Source: CAZPDM01 sp964585305 (GTDB lineage Bacteria; Planctomycetota; Uabimicrobiia; Uabimicrobiales; JABWCH01). Taken from it: a DNA stretch of 64,000 nt. The stretch's first letter is position 1, and each line of letters starts with the position of its first letter. Both the position numbers and the translations under genes were made by a program. Positions 26,700 through 36,246 of this stretch are shown one piece after another. The stretch lies in assembly GCA_964585305.1 (NCBI GenBank), contig CAZPDM010000013.1:4143-68142 (forward strand). Direction: 5' to 3'. The notes under the pieces are model-generated. The model did not search any database. It was given only the letters and a program-made list of their open reading frames with translations, and was not told where the DNA came from.

Positions 26700-28562
26700 A
26701 TGACAAATTCGCAAAACAATATAGAGAATAAAAACTCTCCAATATTGGATATTCAGGGAATTAGTATACAAACAGTAAAACCAACTGTGTTTGGTATTAC
26801 AAAGAAAAAATCTAAAGAAAAAGATAAAATCGCAGCAAGTACAAATATAAAGGATATTGTAAAATCAGAGGTCAGTATTGAGCCTTTATTATGCAATTTA
26901 GAATTGAGTGCGTATCCCGGAGAGATTGTCCTTTTATTAGGTGCAAGTGGTACAGGAAAGTCTCTTCTTGCTAATCTTATTTTAGGATTTGTCTCCAGCG
27001 TTGATAAAGGAATTGTTATTAAATCTGATCATAGTAAAGCCCATTTTTCTGTAAAACTAGAGCAAAGTCCTACAGAATATAATCTTTTAAATCCTATATA
27101 TCCTACAGATTTAGAAGGAAAAATTGGAGTCATGTTTCAATCTCTAGGACTTTTTGATGATCTTACAGTAGGCGAAAATTGGGAGATTGCAAACGATCAA
27201 TCACAACTCCCTCTTGCTGGGACAGAATGGAACGATTGGAAACGTGAAACTTTAAAGTCTTTGGGGTTAGACGATAGTGTTTTACAATCTAATATTCATA
27301 AACTTTCCGGGGGACAGAAGCAGCGTGTTGCATTTGGTCGTCTTTTGGCTTTTCAACCAGATATTATGATATTAGACGAGCCTACCAGTGCATTAGATAT
27401 TTCTACTGCACAACAAGTTGTTGGAATGATCCAAAAAACTCATAAAAAGAAAATTTTGGAAAATAAAAAATGCCTGACTTTAATCATTACTCATGATTAT
27501 GAAAATTTTATTCAAATTGCCGATCGAGTTTGGTACATATCTCCAGGAGGAATCATTCAAAAGGAAGATGGAACGACAGAAAAACGCACTGGTGGGCATG
27601 TTGAAAATCATTTTCCTCCCAAAAGTAAAACTTATTATGAAAAAGATCTTTGTACTAAACGATATCCTGATGAACCATCAGATTATTCTCAAGAAGAATG
27701 GCTACGACATGAAGCACGTTGCCAAGATATAGCCTACAATACATTATTTCTGAGGTTTTTTCAAAGTTTAATCCGCGCCATGCGTCCTAAAAACTATCGT
27801 TGGTGGCGTAAATTTTTTGGTATTATGTGGAAATTGTTAGTAATGCGTGCGTTACTTTATATCTTGGTGACAGGTTTTTTCTTAGGATTAGTTTGTACAT
27901 ATTTTTCTCTTAATCTGAATCTGGGTTCTGTCCAATTAGCAAGTGGAACAAAAGTAAAGGTCGAGCAATTTATTTTGCCAACTTTTTTCCGCGAAATGTT
28001 AAGCGGATTTGGGATTGTTATGTTTCGCGCACTTATTCCTTTGTTTACTTGTATTTTTATTGCCGCTCGATCTGGAACTGCAATTACTTCTTATTTATCT
28101 TCTATGAGAGATAACGAACGAAGACAATGGGATTCTTTGCAAAACTTAGGTATTGAACCGCATCTTTTTTTCTTTCCTCAAATTGTAATATGCTTTGTAT
28201 TAGGATGTTGGATATTATCGTATCTTTCTTTTTTATGTGCTGCATTAGGCTCTCTTTTAGTGGCTCTAGCTACAAATCCTCTTTGTACCTGGTATACATG
28301 GATGGACACATTTTGGAAATATCTTTATCCCCAACCACTATTTGATGTAATAAGCTTTATTCCTATTTTTGCAGGCTTTGGTATGTTTACTTTAAAAACA
28401 ATGGTTGTTGGCTTTGCTATTGCCTGCATCTCTTTCTCCTGGGGAGTAAAATTAAGAAAAAATACATTGGAAACTATCCACCATCTTATGGGAGCTAATA
28501 TTTGCAATATGGTTGCAATTTTGTTGGTTTTCTTTATCTTGTTAATTATAGAATTAGGATAG
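26700..28562 (+). CDS. Fused MlaF-like ATPase and MlaE-like permease
   Basis: In the 620-residue protein, residues of about 10-300 are an ABC ATPase: Walker A GASGTGKS (Lys87), signature LSGGQKQR near 202-209, Walker B IMILDEP near 222. An unusual insert rich in Lys sits before the Walker A region, and a 60-residue linker follows the domain. From about 370 to 615 it is an MlaE-type permease: IPLFTCIFIAARSGTAITSYLSSMRDNERRQWDSLQNLGIEP is the MlaE hallmark. MlaFE complexes move phospholipids between membranes using ATP. In most bacteria these are separate proteins; here they are one chain. It starts 12 bp after the MCE-like gene and ends 9 bp before the GTPase gene. Confidence 0.85.
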   Translation: MTNSQNNIENKNSPILDIQGISIQTVKPTVFGITKKKSKEKDKIAASTNIKDIVKSEVSIEPLLCNLELSAYPGEIVLLLGASGTGKSLLANLILGFVSSVDKGIVIKSDHSKAHFSVKLEQSPTEYNLLNPIYPTDLEGKIGVMFQSLGLFDDLTVGENWEIANDQSQLPLAGTEWNDWKRETLKSLGLDDSVLQSNIHKLSGGQKQRVAFGRLLAFQPDIMILDEPTSALDISTAQQVVGMIQKTHKKKILENKKCLTLIITHDYENFIQIADRVWYISPGGIIQKEDGTTEKRTGGHVENHFPPKSKTYYEKDLCTKRYPDEPSDYSQEEWLRHEARCQDIAYNTLFLRFFQSLIRAMRPKNYRWWRKFFGIMWKLLVMRALLYILVTGFFLGLVCTYFSLNLNLGSVQLASGTKVKVEQFILPTFFREMLSGFGIVMFRALIPLFTCIFIAARSGTAITSYLSSMRDNERRQWDSLQNLGIEPHLFFFPQIVICFVLGCWILSYLSFLCAALGSLLVALATNPLCTWYTWMDTFWKYLYPQPLFDVISFIPIFAGFGMFTLKTMVVGFAIACISFSWGVKLRKNTLETIHHLMGANICNMVAILLVFFILLIIELG

Positions 28563-28571
28563 GTTAAAACC

Positions 28572-31151
28572 ATGCGACAAATTTTTTATCAAATATTACT
28601 TCTGGTTTTATTTTTCTTATTTTTCTTTATAGCTATTATCTTTGGAATTTCTGAAAAAATGGTACTTTCTTTTATATCTTGTATTTGTTTTCTTTTTACA
28701 ATATATCTACTAAAGATTGTTGCCCAAGCCAAAAAGAAATGTCAGCAAAATATTTTGGAAATTGCTGTTTTAGGCCCATCAGGAGCCGGGAAAACAACAT
28801 TTTCTGCAACCTTAATCCAACAATTAGTAAGTGGTTTTCCAGAAGGCCAATCTGCTGGACTATGCAAAGGAGTTGGATATTTAGATGATAACATTGAACG
28901 TGATTTACGAAAACTAGCAATATCTAAAAAAGATAGTGAAGGTTTTCTTCCCCTCCAGCGATTAACTTACGAAATGGCATCCACAGAATTAAAAAATTAT
29001 TCTCAAGGAAAGCTAAATCCTACCCACGAACCAGAATGTCTATATTTGAAATTGTTGCATGGCAATACTTGGTATCGTCTGGAATGGTATGATATACCCG
29101 GAAGTTATTTTGAAGAAGAAAATAAAGATTTTAGCTATATTAAAGATATATTACGACGTTGTCATGGCGTAATATTTTTAATAGATTCTACAAAATTACT
29201 AGATAATTCGTTTTCAAAAACAGAACTATCTATTTTTCTAAAAAATTATTTTACAGCATTTGCTTTACGAATGTTTTCTGGAACAGTTGTTGGAAAATTT
29301 CCGCTTTGGATAGCCTTTACTAAAGGCGATTCTGTTTTGCAATCTCCCAATTATGAAGATGAATTGACTCGCCAAACTTCCCAGATTATTATTCCTGCTA
29401 AACAACATGATGAACGATTAGAATTATTAGTAAGTACAATTTCAGCAAATGTTCAGGCGGAGCGTTTATATTTTAATATTCCATATTTTATGGGAAAGTT
29501 TTGCGAAAGTCTTTGGAATCAAATTACTGTCCGGCAAAAAGGATTTGCTATTTTAAAAAGATGGTTAATTTTTTGGTGTTTAATGTTGCTGTACTGTTCT
29601 TTAGAGACTACAGCATATTGGCATTTTTCAGAATTAACAAGGGTACAAGAAGCTGATAACTTAACCATATCCTCTGCAATTGAGATATTAAACAGTCTAT
29701 GTGAAAATCATAAAGGGGTAGGATTGCCTTCTTTTTATGTCTATCGAAAATCAGAACTATTAGCTAAAGCAGAAATGGTACAATTTATGCTTTCTCGTTT
29801 ACTTACAGAAAAAATGGAAACTATAGTTATTTCACAATCTCAATATCATGCTGATTTGCGGTTAATCCTAGATGCTATCTTTGCTTTAGAAAAAAGCATC
29901 AAAATTTTAAAAATGTCTCCAAAAGATTTTCAATATCAAAAACATTTTGCTGAATATTTAACCTCCTGGGATAAACATATACAAAATGGTTCTTCCTTAG
30001 TGAAAAAACTTGAGTTTAGTCAAAAAATTCCACAAACTCAATTTCAGTTAAAACAAGCTATTTTATCGGAAACTAAGATCGAATTGCAAAAAGAACTGGA
30101 TCAATCTCAAAGCCTTGCTGATACTTATATTGGCGAACAGTATTACAACGATCGTCTTTTACCTTTAATCCAATGGTATAAAAATTATGGTGGAGTATTT
30201 ACTGATTTAGATAATCTATGCAATAAATATCAAAATGAACATTGGGATTATTGTTGGCAAAGATTTTCTAAAGAACTCATGGAAAACTCAACCATTACTT
30301 TAGAACAGCAGGCGGAAAAGTTATATACATTTTTTCTTGCACAGCCTAAAGAAGATAGAAAAACACAACATCTTGGCCAATGTCCAGCTGCTATTTATTT
30401 AAGCTGGCAAAAAAAAGTTATACCTGTTTTACAAAAACTCGATATTACTCTAGCAAAACATTTTTTATTATATGAACGCCTTCAAGAACAATTAGAACCT
30501 TCTATTAAGTCAGAAATAACTGGATTCCAATTTGATAAAACCATGAGGAATCTATCGCGAAAACTCTTGGATACTACATTTGATAACAAAAATGTAACTT
30601 TAGAAGAAATGGAAAAATCCCTTCAAAAATTTCAAACTGAATTTGCCCAATATCGCCCGGAAATGGCCAAAATTTGGCAAGAACGTTGTGCGTATTTTCG
30701 TAACCCACCAAGTTATGAAATTGACATTACTTTTCAAGAATATGGAACAAATGCAAAAAATAAAACAAAACGCTGGGATACTGGAATCTTAGATAAATGG
30801 TATCTTTATACAAAATTTTCTTCAGAAGAAAAACAAACGGTGTTATTTCTTGACTTAAGTCAAGGCGGTAATTTCCAAGGAAGTATCGAGCGAAAAATTT
30901 ATTGGAAACCTTGGACAAAGATAACTATATCCTGGCTGGAAGCTGATGATGATGTAGATGTTATTTTACGTGATGATATTATCTTATATAGTAAAGAATT
31001 CCGAAATTGCCTATCTTTACTTGATGCTCGTACTATCCATCAAATTCTTGAAAACCAAAATCAGGAAGAATATTGGATCAAATTTGATGTTAAAAAAATT
31101 GACGAAATTATTCCGGCTTGGTTGCTTGAAATATATTTACATCAAAATTAA
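28572..31151 (+). CDS. Membrane GTPase with TssM/IcmF-like layout
   Basis: The 859-residue protein has two N-terminal membrane helices (about 5-27 and 30-50). A P-loop GTPase domain follows with G1 GPSGAGKTT (Lys74), G3 WYDIPGSYF (Asp174) and a G4-like FTKGD near 249-252. A third membrane helix (about 330-350) comes next, then a long mostly helical region, probably outside the cytoplasm, and a beta-rich C-terminus. This order resembles TssM/IcmF of type VI secretion, but the protein is shorter and no other T6SS gene is present. It may instead belong to a related membrane GTPase family. Being third in an operon with MCE-like and MlaFE-like genes, it could regulate or energise lipid transport; this is inference. 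Confidence 0.68.
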   Translation: MRQIFYQILLLVLFFLFFFIAIIFGISEKMVLSFISCICFLFTIYLLKIVAQAKKKCQQNILEIAVLGPSGAGKTTFSATLIQQLVSGFPEGQSAGLCKGVGYLDDNIERDLRKLAISKKDSEGFLPLQRLTYEMASTELKNYSQGKLNPTHEPECLYLKLLHGNTWYRLEWYDIPGSYFEEENKDFSYIKDILRRCHGVIFLIDSTKLLDNSFSKTELSIFLKNYFTAFALRMFSGTVVGKFPLWIAFTKGDSVLQSPNYEDELTRQTSQIIIPAKQHDERLELLVSTISANVQAERLYFNIPYFMGKFCESLWNQITVRQKGFAILKRWLIFWCLMLLYCSLETTAYWHFSELTRVQEADNLTISSAIEILNSLCENHKGVGLPSFYVYRKSELLAKAEMVQFMLSRLLTEKMETIVISQSQYHADLRLILDAIFALEKSIKILKMSPKDFQYQKHFAEYLTSWDKHIQNGSSLVKKLEFSQKIPQTQFQLKQAILSETKIELQKELDQSQSLADTYIGEQYYNDRLLPLIQWYKNYGGVFTDLDNLCNKYQNEHWDYCWQRFSKELMENSTITLEQQAEKLYTFFLAQPKEDRKTQHLGQCPAAIYLSWQKKVIPVLQKLDITLAKHFLLYERLQEQLEPSIKSEITGFQFDKTMRNLSRKLLDTTFDNKNVTLEEMEKSLQKFQTEFAQYRPEMAKIWQERCAYFRNPPSYEIDITFQEYGTNAKNKTKRWDTGILDKWYLYTKFSSEEKQTVLFLDLSQGGNFQGSIERKIYWKPWTKITISWLEADDDVDVILRDDIILYSKEFRNCLSLLDARTIHQILENQNQEEYWIKFDVKKIDEIIPAWLLEIYLHQN

Positions 31152-31350
31152 GAAATATTTTATCTAAAAGACATGCGCTTCGCTATAAATGAAGAATTGG
31201 CGACTTTTCTCACTTTTTTAATACTTTTAACACTATTTAACATAAATTAGTAAGTTTTTTTCTTGTTTCCTTATAATAAATTGCTAATATTTAAGGTTAG
31301 ATATTTTATTTAATATTTAGAAGGGTTTTTCCTTTTCAAGGAATATTTTT

Positions 31351-32679
31351 ATGCAACTTAAGCCACAGTTGAATTTTTTTCAAATTCTCAATATGAGTTT
31401 TGGATTTTTAGGAATTCAAATTGGTTTAGCATTACAAAATGCTAATGCCAGCCGCATTTTTCAAACCTTAGGTGCGGATATTGACAAAATTCCTCTTTTG
31501 TGGATTGCTGCGCCTGTTACGGGTTTGTTGGTTCAACCAATTGTAGGATATATGAGTGATAGGACATGGTGTTCCTTAGGAAGAAGACGTCCATACTTTT
31601 TAATTGGTGCAATTCTCTCTTCTCTAGCATTATTTATTATGCCCAATTCTCCTATGCTTTGGATTGCAGCAAGCATGTTGTGGATACTAGATGCTTCAAT
31701 CAATATATCTATGGAACCATTCCGAGCATTAGTTGCTGATATACTTCCTCCAGAGCAACGAAATGTAGGCTTTTGTGTTCAAAGTTTTCTTATTGGCATA
31801 GGGTCTGTTGCGGCGTCTTGTTTGCCTTATATTTTAACCAATTGGTTTGGGCTTTCAAATACTGCTCCAAAAGGAGAAATTCCGATTACAATTCATTATG
31901 CTTTTTATATTGGAGCAATATGTTTTTTTAGTGCGGTAGCCTATACAGTATTTACAACTAAAGAGTATCCTCCTGAAAACCTCGAGGAATTTGAAAAACA
32001 TAAAAAAGAAAGTGCAGGCTTCTTTAAAGGGGTTAAAGATATTGGACTTTCTTTAAAAAATATGCCGAAAACTATGAAACAGCTGGCTGTTGTCCAATTT
32101 TTCTCATGGTTTGCTCTTTTTAGCATGTGGATATATAGCACTCCTGCTGTTGCAGAATATTTTTACCATACCACAGATCCTAAATCAAAAGCATATAATG
32201 ACAGTGGAGATTGGGTTGGTGTTTTATTTGCGGCTTATAATGCAGTGGCAGCTATTGTTGCAATATTTTTGCCAATTTTAGCTAATAAACTAGGACGTCG
32301 GAATGTTCATTCTATCAGCCTTATTCTAGGAAGTCTTGGATTTGCCTCTTTTTATTTAATTCCAGATCCTAAATTATTACTCATTGCTGAAATTGGTATT
32401 GGCTTTGCCTGGTGTTCTATTTTGGCAATGCCTTATGCAATTCTCTCTAGCTCTATCCCCCCTGAAAAAATGGGCGTTTATATGGGAATATTCAACTTTT
32501 TCATTACTATTCCACAAATTATTTCCGCAGGTATTATAGGCCTTCTAGTAAAATATTGCTTTGGCGGCAAACCAATTTACGCTTTACTTGCTGCTGCAAT
32601 CTCTTTTGCTCTTGCTGCGATTTTTGTGCAATATGTTGATGATAAAGATGATAAACCTTCAACATTAGGCAGAAAATAA
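31351..32679 (+). CDS. MFS sugar-type transporter (SLC45/GPH-like)
   Basis: The 442-residue protein has about 12 membrane helices. The motif DRTWCSLGRRRPYFLIG in the loop between helices 2 and 3, and SINISMEPFRALVADILPPEQRNVGFCVQ, are typical of the sucrose/maltose transporter branch (SLC45-like) of the major facilitator superfamily. It probably imports a di- or monosaccharide by proton symport. galK lies three kilobases downstream and a GH31 glycosidase is elsewhere in the window, which fits sugar use. The 199-bp gap before it contains A+T-rich sequence including a TATAAT at 31272, with no clear -35 partner. Confidence 0.85.
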   Translation: MQLKPQLNFFQILNMSFGFLGIQIGLALQNANASRIFQTLGADIDKIPLLWIAAPVTGLLVQPIVGYMSDRTWCSLGRRRPYFLIGAILSSLALFIMPNSPMLWIAASMLWILDASINISMEPFRALVADILPPEQRNVGFCVQSFLIGIGSVAASCLPYILTNWFGLSNTAPKGEIPITIHYAFYIGAICFFSAVAYTVFTTKEYPPENLEEFEKHKKESAGFFKGVKDIGLSLKNMPKTMKQLAVVQFFSWFALFSMWIYSTPAVAEYFYHTTDPKSKAYNDSGDWVGVLFAAYNAVAAIVAIFLPILANKLGRRNVHSISLILGSLGFASFYLIPDPKLLLIAEIGIGFAWCSILAMPYAILSSSIPPEKMGVYMGIFNFFITIPQIISAGIIGLLVKYCFGGKPIYALLAAAISFALAAIFVQYVDDKDDKPSTLGRK

Positions 32680-32785
32680 TCAAAACTTAGTTTTATAGGT
32701 AACATTTGCAAGTTTAGATAAATCTATTGCTCTTCTCCTATAAAAGATGTGGTTTCACTCTTAATTTTCTACAAAATGCAAATTT

Positions 32786-34357
32786 ATGAATACTTCTCAT
32801 TATGTAAAATCTGCCGGAATCGTAGGATTGAGTACCTTTGCTTCTCGATTATTAGGCCTAATCCGTGATATGGCACTGGCTGCAGTTTTTGGTGCAAGCT
32901 GGGTACTCGATGCTTTTTTATTAGCATTTACGGTTCCTAATTTATTCCGCCAATTTTTTGGTGAAGGTGCCGTATCCTCAGCTTTTCTGCCGGTGTTTAC
33001 CGAAGTTAATCAAAAACAAGGTAAAGAAAAGGCTTGGCAATTAGCTAGTAACACAATGACATTACTTTGTTTAGTTCTATTTATTTTAACTATTATTGGT
33101 ATGTTATTGTGCTGGGGATTGGTAAGTATTCCTGGATTGTCAGAAAAAAATCAATTAGCTTTGGAATTGACAATATTGTTGATGCCATATTTAATGTTTA
33201 TCTGTATCGCAGCATTCTTAGGAGCGATTTTGAATTCTTTGCAGCATTTTCTTACTCCTGCCCTTTCTCCAATTGTACTAAATATTTTTTGGATTGCTGG
33301 TATTTATTGGGTTTCTCCTTGTTTTGGGCATGAACAAATACATTGGGCGTATGGGATGTCCATTGCTATTTTAGTTTCTGGAATATTTCAAATCATATTG
33401 CAATATCCAGCTTTAAAAATTTGCAATGCTCAGTTGCGTCCAAGTTGGCAATTTCATGATGTTGCAATGTCAAAAATTTTTTTACGACTTGGTCCAATTA
33501 TTCTAGGAGCTGCTGCAGTTCAGATCAACGTTGTTGCAGATCGCCTTGTTGCTTGGTTTATGATTCCAGGTGATGGGGGGTTAACGATTTTGTATATGGC
33601 CAATCGTTTGATGCAATTTCCACTTGCTATTATTGGAATATCTATTGCAACTGTAGCATTTCCCTTGTTTAGTCATTTTGTGGCTACAGATTCATGGATA
33701 GAATTTAAAAAAGCTGTACCAAAAGCATTGCAAATCTCTTTTTTAATTGCAGTTCCTGCATCTATTGGGCTTATTTTATTATCTCCTCCAATTATTAGGT
33801 TGATATACCAACGAGCACAATTCGATAGTTCTGCTGCTCTAAGGACAGGATATGTTCTTATGGCATATTCTTCCGGGTTATGGCTTTTTGTCTTAATGCA
33901 GATTATCTTACGCGGTTTTTATGCACTAGGTGATACAAAAACACCCATGTATGTTTCTTTAGCAGCAGTAGTAAATAATCTAGTTTGGAATATTATACTT
34001 GTAAGATATTGGCATGAAACAGGCCTAGCTATATCTACATCGGTTAATGCATTACTTCAAGTAAGCATTTTGCTATATTTTTTACAAAGAAAAATCCCAT
34101 TAGATTGGACAGGAACAAAATCTGTCATAATAAAATGTATTATTGCAACTACAATTATGGCCGCCTCAGTTTTAGGTTGTTTATATATTATTCAATTATA
34201 TAGTGAAAATATTTCAATAAGTTTGAAACGATTCTTGATTGTTTTTGGCCCAATTTTTGTTGGAATTTCAATATATTTTGCTATAGGAAAAATACTTAAT
34301 ATTTCTGAATTTAATTATATTTTGCAAAAAATGCAAAAAAAAATATTAAAAAAATAA
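32786..34357 (+). CDS. murJ: Lipid II flippase MurJ
   Basis: The 523-residue protein has about 14 membrane helices. The MurJ/MviN hallmarks are STFASRLLGLIRDMALAAVFGAS at residues 14-36, and FGEGAVSSAFLPVF near 62, followed later by GDTKTPM in helix-loop 10. MurJ flips lipid II across the cytoplasmic membrane for peptidoglycan synthesis, so the cell very likely makes peptidoglycan. The start follows the upstream MFS gene by 106 bp with no strong terminator, and galK follows by 47 bp, so the genes may be co-transcribed. Confidence 0.95.
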   Translation: MNTSHYVKSAGIVGLSTFASRLLGLIRDMALAAVFGASWVLDAFLLAFTVPNLFRQFFGEGAVSSAFLPVFTEVNQKQGKEKAWQLASNTMTLLCLVLFILTIIGMLLCWGLVSIPGLSEKNQLALELTILLMPYLMFICIAAFLGAILNSLQHFLTPALSPIVLNIFWIAGIYWVSPCFGHEQIHWAYGMSIAILVSGIFQIILQYPALKICNAQLRPSWQFHDVAMSKIFLRLGPIILGAAAVQINVVADRLVAWFMIPGDGGLTILYMANRLMQFPLAIIGISIATVAFPLFSHFVATDSWIEFKKAVPKALQISFLIAVPASIGLILLSPPIIRLIYQRAQFDSSAALRTGYVLMAYSSGLWLFVLMQIILRGFYALGDTKTPMYVSLAAVVNNLVWNIILVRYWHETGLAISTSVNALLQVSILLYFLQRKIPLDWTGTKSVIIKCIIATTIMAASVLGCLYIIQLYSENISISLKRFLIVFGPIFVGISIYFAIGKILNISEFNYILQKMQKKILKK

Positions 34358-34404
34358 TAGACAAATTCTTATTTTTTTTATATCTTAGAGAGGATGCCGC
34401 GAAC

Positions 34405-35571
34405 GTGTTCAATATTACATTAAAATATCTTCAAGAACAATTTCAAAATTATTATCAACATCTTCCTGACATTATTGTTCGCGCGCCTGGACGAGTTAAT
34501 TTAATTGGCGAGCATACCGATTATAACCAAGGATTTGTTTTGCCATTGGCTATCAATTACTATGTTTGGATAGCTGCATCTTATAAACCTGCCGCATCTG
34601 TTCAAATTTATTCGTTGGATTTTAATGAGTTAAAATCGTTCCCATTAGATCAATCTTTAGAATTGCCTGATGAAGAAAAACGTTCTGCCCTTTCCTGGAG
34701 TGGATATATCGCTGGAAGTGTCTGGGCAATGAAACAACATGGATATAATATTCCCGGTTCATTTATGATGATAAAAGGGAATGTTCCAATAGGGGCAGGA
34801 CTTTCATCGTCAGCGGCTGTAGAAGTAGCAACAACTCGCACATTTTGTAGATTAACAAATACGTCTTGGGATGCGAAAAAAATGGCTCAAATTTCCCAAC
34901 AAGCAGAAAATCAATGGATGAAAGTTAATTGTGGTATTATGGATCAAATGATCAGTGCTTGTGGAAGAGAAGCTCATACTTTACTTATTGATTGCCAAAA
35001 TTTATCTACACACCATTTTCCTTTACCTAAAAACATTGCCATTATTGTAATGGATACTATGACTCGCAGAGAGCTAAAAGAATCAAATTATAATAATCGT
35101 CGTCAGGAATGCGAACAAGCTGCTCGGATATTAGGTATTGCTTCTTTAAGAGACATTTCTCTTTCAGATTTTTATAAACATTCTAATAAACTTTCGGGAA
35201 ATTTACTTCTACGAGCCAGGCATGTTATCAGCGAAAACCAGCGGGTTTTAGATGCCGTTGAAGCGATGGAAAAGAATGATTGTTCCCAACTAGGAAATCT
35301 TTTAAATGCAAGCCATGATAGTTTGCGCGATGATTTTCAAGTATGCAACAAAGCTCTCGATGTTATTGTACAAATCGCTCGGAAACAAAATGGATGCTAT
35401 GGTTCGAGAATGACTGGGGCCGGTTTTGGCGGTTGTGCAATAGGATTGGTTGATAAAACAAAAATTGAATCATTTATTCACAATGTTACATATAAATATC
35501 AAGAAATAATTGGAATTGTTCCCAATATTTATACTTGCTATGCTACAAATGGCGCGGAAGTTTTAACCTAG
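34405..35571 (+). CDS. galK: Galactokinase
   Basis: The 388-residue GHMP kinase has all three galactokinase motifs: APGRVNLIGEHTDYNQGF near 28-45, the ATP loop NVPIGAGLSSSAAVE near 127-141, and MTGAGFGGCAIGL near 335-347. It phosphorylates galactose to galactose-1-phosphate, the first committed step of the Leloir pathway. Start is a GTG at 34405 behind AGAGAGG. galT and galE are not in the window. Confidence 0.94.
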   Translation: MFNITLKYLQEQFQNYYQHLPDIIVRAPGRVNLIGEHTDYNQGFVLPLAINYYVWIAASYKPAASVQIYSLDFNELKSFPLDQSLELPDEEKRSALSWSGYIAGSVWAMKQHGYNIPGSFMMIKGNVPIGAGLSSSAAVEVATTRTFCRLTNTSWDAKKMAQISQQAENQWMKVNCGIMDQMISACGREAHTLLIDCQNLSTHHFPLPKNIAIIVMDTMTRRELKESNYNNRRQECEQAARILGIASLRDISLSDFYKHSNKLSGNLLLRARHVISENQRVLDAVEAMEKNDCSQLGNLLNASHDSLRDDFQVCNKALDVIVQIARKQNGCYGSRMTGAGFGGCAIGLVDKTKIESFIHNVTYKYQEIIGIVPNIYTCYATNGAEVLT

Positions 35572-35572
35572 T

Positions 35573-35611
35573 TTTTCTTTGACATACTTGGAAAGTCTAA
35601 GTCAGAGAAAA
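35573..35611 (+). terminator. Hairpin after galK
   Basis: TTTTCTTTGAC and GTCAGAGAAAA form an 11-bp stem with one G-T pair, with a smaller stem (ACTT/AAGT) inside. It lacks a T tract, so the terminator call is weak; it could be a processing site before the CoxS-like gene. Confidence 0.35.
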
Positions 35612-35639
35612 ATATTTCATCAAAAAGGAACGATGCAAT

Positions 35640-36161
35640 ATGGAACCTTTAAACTGCCAAGAAATCGAATTTACTATTAACGGCCAAAAATGGCGTGGAA
35701 AAGTTCACCCCATGAAACGACTGTTGGACACAATCCGCGAAGATGTAGGATTGAAAGGCACAAAAGAAGGTTGTGGGGAAGGCGAATGTGGAGCGTGTAC
35801 AGTATTACTAGATGGACTTCCAGTCATGAGTTGCCTAGTTCCTGTATGCCAAGCAAATGGCCATGAAATTACTACTATTGAAGGTCTAGAATATAACCAA
35901 CAGCTTCATCCTTTACAATCCTCTTTTCTAAATCGCGGTGGAGCCCAATGTGGAATATGTACCCCTGGTATGATTCTTAGTGCTTTGACCTATTTAAAAA
36001 ATCCCCAATTGGCCAAAGATTGGCAACATGCTTTATCAGGAAATATGTGCCGTTGTACAGGTTATACAAAAATTTTTGATTCTTGTCATCATGCAGAAAA
36101 AGTTTCGGATTCTTCCCATACCTGTACATGTTCCTGCCAAAATGAAAATAACAAAAAATAA
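35640..36161 (+). CDS. [2Fe-2S] subunit of a molybdenum hydroxylase (CoxS/XdhC-like)
   Basis: The 173-residue protein has the plant-type ferredoxin domain with Cys45, Cys50, Cys53 and Cys65. It also has the C-terminal four-helix domain with Cys104, Cys107, Cys137 and Cys139 (CGICTPGM and MCRCTGYTKI). These are the ligands of both FeS clusters that carry electrons in xanthine dehydrogenase and CO dehydrogenase families. An extra Cys-rich tail (HTCTCSCQ) after residue 160 is unusual. The FAD subunit gene follows 85 bp later. The large molybdopterin subunit is not in the window, so the substrate cannot be named. Confidence 0.9.
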   Translation: MEPLNCQEIEFTINGQKWRGKVHPMKRLLDTIREDVGLKGTKEGCGEGECGACTVLLDGLPVMSCLVPVCQANGHEITTIEGLEYNQQLHPLQSSFLNRGGAQCGICTPGMILSALTYLKNPQLAKDWQHALSGNMCRCTGYTKIFDSCHHAEKVSDSSHTCTCSCQNENNKK

Positions 36162-36246
36162 AAAATTTAGATAATTCGCTATTGAGTCTTCTAGTGATTG
36201 ATAAGCGCGAATTTTTTATCAAAAATTGGATATTAGGAAAAATTTT

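Noticed and set aside
28572..31151. A type VI secretion locus because of the TssM-like GTPase
   Set aside because: No TssB, TssC, Hcp, VgrG, TssK or ClpV gene is present on either side; the neighbours are lipid-transport-like genes.
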